From: Caldifarciminota bacterium
Lineage (GTDB): Bacteria; Hydrothermota; Tepidihabitantia; B3-TA06; JALVRC01
Length of the DNA stretch: 8,525 nucleotides
Assembly (NCBI GenBank): GCA_027025255.1
Contig: JALVRC010000111.1
Location: 4,756 to 13,280, forward strand
Reading direction: 5' to 3'
In this document: piece by piece, positions 6,197 through 8,525 of the stretch
Layout: the number at the start of each line of letters is the position of its first letter
Position numbering within the stretch: the first letter of the stretch is position 1
Translations under genes and position numbers: made by a program
The notes under the pieces: generated by a model
Told to the model about the DNA's origin: nothing
Databases searched by the model: none
The model's input: only the letters and a program-made list of their open reading frames with translations

Positions 6197-6859
6197 TTAC
6201 GCCTCTTTTATATGTTTTAAAATATTTATATAACTACTCGTTCCTATAATATCTGCTCCAGCAGATATTAATGCAATAACCTCTTCTCTGGTTTTAATGC
6301 CACCACTTGCCTTGATTTTAACGGTGTTTTTAAATCTTTCCTTCAACAACCTTATCTCTTCTATTTTTGCGCCGTATCTTCCAAAACCAGTAGAAGTCTT
6401 AATAACATCAGCACCAATAGAAATTGAAACTTCAGCAAGCTTAAGCCAATCCTTTTTCAAAAGATGTGAAGTTTCAAGGATTACCTTTACTATTTTTCCA
6501 GAAAAGATGTCCTTTAAAACCCTTAATTCCTCTTTTACTGCATCCCACATATTATCCGTAATAAAACCAAGATTAGGGACAATATCTATATCGTTAATAT
6601 TATACTTATTAGCAAACTCAACTTCATGTTTTTTTATTTCCATTGATGTATTCCCTAAAGGGAAACCAACAACTCCTGTAATATTAATATTCTCATTATT
6701 CTTACGTACATAAGGAAAATAGCAAGAAGGAATCACAATACTTCTAAAATTATACGTGTCATAAGCTTTTAAAAGTTTATCAATAACTCTAAAAGAAACG
6801 TTACTCTTTAATTCTGTTGCATCTAAATAAATAGCCAAATTATCAATTTTTCTTGACAT
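6197..6859 (-). CDS. deoC: Deoxyribose-phosphate aldolase (divergent DeoC)
   Basis: Predicted to cleave 2-deoxy-D-ribose 5-phosphate to glyceraldehyde 3-phosphate and acetaldehyde, the last step of deoxynucleoside breakdown. The 220 residues match the short bacterial DeoC length and form one TIM barrel. Seen: VGFPLGNTSMEIK at about 64-76, the DIDIV strand with catalytic-type D92, ILETSHL at 127-133, the Schiff-base lysine K154 in IKTSTGFG, and the second active-site lysine K183 in IKASGGIKTREE. Departures from the usual pattern: the DHT near the N-terminus reads DAT (13-15), and the CVNP strand reads IVIPS (41-45) without the Cys; E. coli DeoC also lacks the His, so this need not cost activity. 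The glycine-rich phosphate-binding end reads IGTSSY (205-210). The ATG lies inside the end of cysS (17-base overlap) with only a weak GAG site ahead, so translation probably depends on cysS. The stop is 2 bases before tdh. Confidence 0.88.
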   Translation of the reverse strand: MSRKIDNLAIYLDATELKSNVSFRVIDKLLKAYDTYNFRSIVIPSCYFPYVRKNNENINITGVVGFPLGNTSMEIKKHEVEFANKYNINDIDIVPNLGFITDNMWDAVKEELRVLKDIFSGKIVKVILETSHLLKKDWLKLAEVSISIGADVIKTSTGFGRYGAKIEEIRLLKERFKNTVKIKASGGIKTREEVIALISAGADIIGTSSYINILKHIKEA

Positions 6860-8204
6860 ATATAATCTCTGTACCCTGTTGTGTATCCTTTAACTGAATC
6901 CCTATCTCACTAAGTTTATCTCTTATCATATCAGCAACCTTAAAAAGCTTTTCTTCTCTCATCCTTTTTCGTAAGTCAAGAATCAAAGAAAGTAAATCAA
7001 CATCCATTTTTCCTTTATCATCCTTAATTCTAAAACCCAAAAGAGAAAGTAAAGATCGTACCCTTAATCTAACAGATGAAGCTTCCTCAACATCACCTTT
7101 ATTTATAAGTTCATACCCTTCTCTTACAAGATTAAATATGTACGATATAGCAATAGGGGCATTCAAATCATCATTTAATGCATCAACAAATTCTTTTTCG
7201 TGCTCTAAGACAAATGTTCCTTTGCTTTCGCCCGATAAAACAAATTCCTTAATCCTTTTCATCCCTGATTCTGCTTCCTTTAATCTCTCATGATTAAAAT
7301 CCATTTGTTTTCTATAATGAGAAGAATAAAGATATAACCTTATGGCCTCAGGAGAAAACTCCTTTAAAAGTTCGCTCATGTTTATAACGTTTTTTGTAGA
7401 TTTAGACATCTTACTTCCCTTAAGATTTAACATTTCTATATGCATCCATAACCTGGCAAAAACTTCTTTCCTTCCTGCTTCAAACTGAGCAATTTCATTC
7501 TCGTGATGAGGGAAAATAAGATCGACACCACCTGCATGAATATCAAAATTTGCACCTAAATAATGAGTTGACATAACAGAACATTCAATATGCCACCCAG
7601 GTCTACCTCTACCCCATGGGGCATCCCACCAGGGTTCACCTTGTTTATACCCTTTCCACAACGCAAAATCTAAAGGATGTTGTTTATGTGGAGACGGCTC
7701 TACTCTGGCCCCTTCAATCAAATCTTCTATACGCTTCTTAGAAAGCTTCCCGTAATCAGCAAATTTCTCAACAGAAAAATATACATCCCCGCCAGCTTTA
7801 TATGCTATCCCTTTATCTATAAGTATTTCAATCAACTCTACCATTTCCTGGATATGCCTTGTTGCACGCGGATAAACATTTGCCTTAATTATATTCATCT
7901 GTTCAACAACATCCATAAATTCTTCAATATTCTTGTCCCCCAAAACCCTGTAATCAATTTTCTCTGTAAACGATTTTTCTATAATCTTATCATCTATGTC
8001 TGTAAAATTCTCTATCAGCATAACTTCTACTCCGTTAGCTAAAAGCCATCTCTTCAAAAGGTCCATCATGACATAACCTCTAAAATGCCCTATATGTGGA
8101 CTTGATTGGACGGTCATACCGCAAAAATAAATACCTATTTTATCTTTATCCTTAGCAACATATTCCTTCTTTCTGGATAAAGTACTATAAATCTTTAGCT
8201 CCAT
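6843..8204 (-). CDS. cysS: Cysteinyl-tRNA synthetase
   Basis: Charges tRNA-Cys with cysteine in the cytoplasm using ATP. The protein is a complete class I synthetase of 453 residues, close to the usual length of about 460. Seen: zinc-ligand C28 in the CGMTVQ motif, the HIGH signature as PHIGH at 36-40, further zinc ligands C208 (HIECS), H233 and E237 (FPHHENE), and the KMSKS loop at 265-269, followed by the helical anticodon-stem region. The CGMTVQSSPHIGHFR block, rather than the CGPTVYDYAHIGHAR common in E. coli-type enzymes, resembles a variant I associate with actinobacterial enzymes. I place the start at the ATG at 8204, which overlaps the upstream TGA as TGATG and lies about 8 bases after an AGG-containing site; a TTG one codon earlier (8207) is less likely. 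The full anticodon-binding end and the length argue against the related mycothiol enzyme MshC. The gene overlaps deoC by 17 bases. Confidence 0.96.
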   Translation of the reverse strand: MELKIYSTLSRKKEYVAKDKDKIGIYFCGMTVQSSPHIGHFRGYVMMDLLKRWLLANGVEVMLIENFTDIDDKIIEKSFTEKIDYRVLGDKNIEEFMDVVEQMNIIKANVYPRATRHIQEMVELIEILIDKGIAYKAGGDVYFSVEKFADYGKLSKKRIEDLIEGARVEPSPHKQHPLDFALWKGYKQGEPWWDAPWGRGRPGWHIECSVMSTHYLGANFDIHAGGVDLIFPHHENEIAQFEAGRKEVFARLWMHIEMLNLKGSKMSKSTKNVINMSELLKEFSPEAIRLYLYSSHYRKQMDFNHERLKEAESGMKRIKEFVLSGESKGTFVLEHEKEFVDALNDDLNAPIAISYIFNLVREGYELINKGDVEEASSVRLRVRSLLSLLGFRIKDDKGKMDVDLLSLILDLRKRMREEKLFKVADMIRDKLSEIGIQLKDTQQGTEIIYVKKN

Positions 8205-8525
8205 CAATATAACCTCATGCTTTTTATATTTTTTAGAATATTATTAACATGAGTTCCTTTCCAGTATATCCTTCCACATTCTGGACATAGATAAAACTTT
8301 TTATAACTCTTAAAAACAAAATAAGGAACTCTATACCTTGCTAACTCTTTCTCTATTGACAAAAGTTCTGTATTACAAATAAGACATAACCTTAATGGCT
8401 GCAAGTTTTCTTCCTGCTCTAGAAATTCTTTTAAAAGCCTTTGCAACGATTTAACAGTGGTGTCTGAGGTTGGGATAAAAAAAACATTTTTCCTATCTTT
8501 ATATTTACTATTTGATGTTATAAAT
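8204..8525 (-). CDS. Mut7-C RNase-domain protein, 5' end cut off by the window
   Basis: The reading frame is open from the window edge to a TGA at 8204, giving 106 visible residues; the true start lies outside. Seen: a zinc-ribbon made of two CxxC pairs (fragment residues C47/C50 and C80/C83), the second followed by GRIYWKGTH, which is the hallmark end of Mut7-C domains (CPxCGRxYWxGTH). The upstream fragment fits the strand-helix part of the PIN-like nuclease fold, where family members usually carry an acidic residue in a TRD-like motif; here the matching spot appears to read ITSN. The family is named after the C-terminal domain of the Mut-7 exonuclease and is a predicted RNA-processing nuclease with an inserted zinc ribbon; the bacterial role is unknown. 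A TTG at 8446 could serve as an internal start, but conserved-looking sequence continues upstream of it, so a truncated longer gene is preferred. The stop overlaps the cysS start (TGATG), so the two are probably co-translated. Confidence 0.8.
   Translation of the reverse strand, partial: FITSNSKYKDRKNVFFIPTSDTTVKSLQRLLKEFLEQEENLQPLRLCLICNTELLSIEKELARYRVPYFVFKSYKKFYLCPECGRIYWKGTHVNNILKNIKSMRLY

Noticed and set aside
6297..6713. 138-codon open frame on the plus strand
   Set aside because: It lies antisense to deoC, has no ribosome site, and deoC shows clear catalytic motifs in the opposite strand. The same applies to the smaller plus-strand frames at 1260, 2920, 3068, 3402 and 7677, and to the minus-strand frame at 3001-3189, which is out of frame inside the isomerase gene.
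6843..8204. Possibility that the cysS-like gene is the mycothiol ligase MshC
   Set aside because: Length, the intact C-terminal region and the full set of CysRS zinc and KMSKS motifs fit the tRNA synthetase.
8205..8207. TTG start for cysS, one codon before the ATG
   Set aside because: The ATG at 8204 gives the standard TGATG overlap with the upstream gene, good spacing to the AGG site, and the usual length before the first strand.
8444..8446. TTG as the start of an 80-residue zinc-ribbon protein
   Set aside because: The frame stays open to the window edge and the upstream residues fit the Mut7-C fold, so a cut-off longer gene explains the data better.

Overview
The window is AT-rich bacterial DNA. 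Every gene I can support lies on the minus strand, so transcription runs from position 8525 down to 1. Starts are preceded by strong AGGAGG-type ribosome binding sites, neighbouring genes overlap or sit a few bases apart, and TAA, TAG and TGA are all used as stops. The code is therefore standard and the layout is that of a compact, uncultivated-looking anaerobe or thermophile-like bacterium. I cannot name the phylum from sequence alone. Two exported proteins with Phe just before the presumed lipobox Cys and the dense sulfur-relay gene set are the best lineage hints.

Upstream half (8525 to 3505): a 5'-truncated Mut7-C zinc-ribbon RNase-like gene, then cysS (cysteinyl-tRNA synthetase), deoC (a somewhat divergent deoxyribose-phosphate aldolase), tdh (zinc-dependent L-threonine 3-dehydrogenase) and nadE (glutamine-dependent NAD+ synthetase). 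Four successive junctions are overlaps or near-overlaps: TGATG, a 17-base overlap, a 2-base gap, and ATGA. This indicates translational coupling in one transcript of housekeeping and metabolic genes.

Middle (3493 to 1864): two exported proteins that overlap by 11 bases, a cyclophilin-type peptidyl-prolyl isomerase and a single-propeller WD40 protein. Each has a short hydrophobic leader ending in Phe-Cys-Asn.

Downstream part (1842 to 1): a persulfide-transfer module made of tusA, a DsrE-like protein with two CxxC motifs, a DsrE2-type protein, then a GC-rich hairpin, then a TusD/DsrE-like gene with CxxC, a cysteine-free TusC/DsrF-like gene, and the first 14 codons of what looks like TusB/DsrH running off the window. 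TusA would take sulfur from a cysteine desulfurase or rhodanese and pass it along the DsrE-type carriers. The end acceptor, such as tRNA thiolation by MnmA or an Hdr-like/Dsr sulfur-energy pathway, is not visible here. This sulfur block is the most interesting part of the window.

There is no stretch over 300 bases without a gene. The largest gap is 55 bases, between the DsrE2 and TusD-like genes, and the hairpin fills it. I see no RNA genes, insertion sequences, CRISPR arrays or phage genes.
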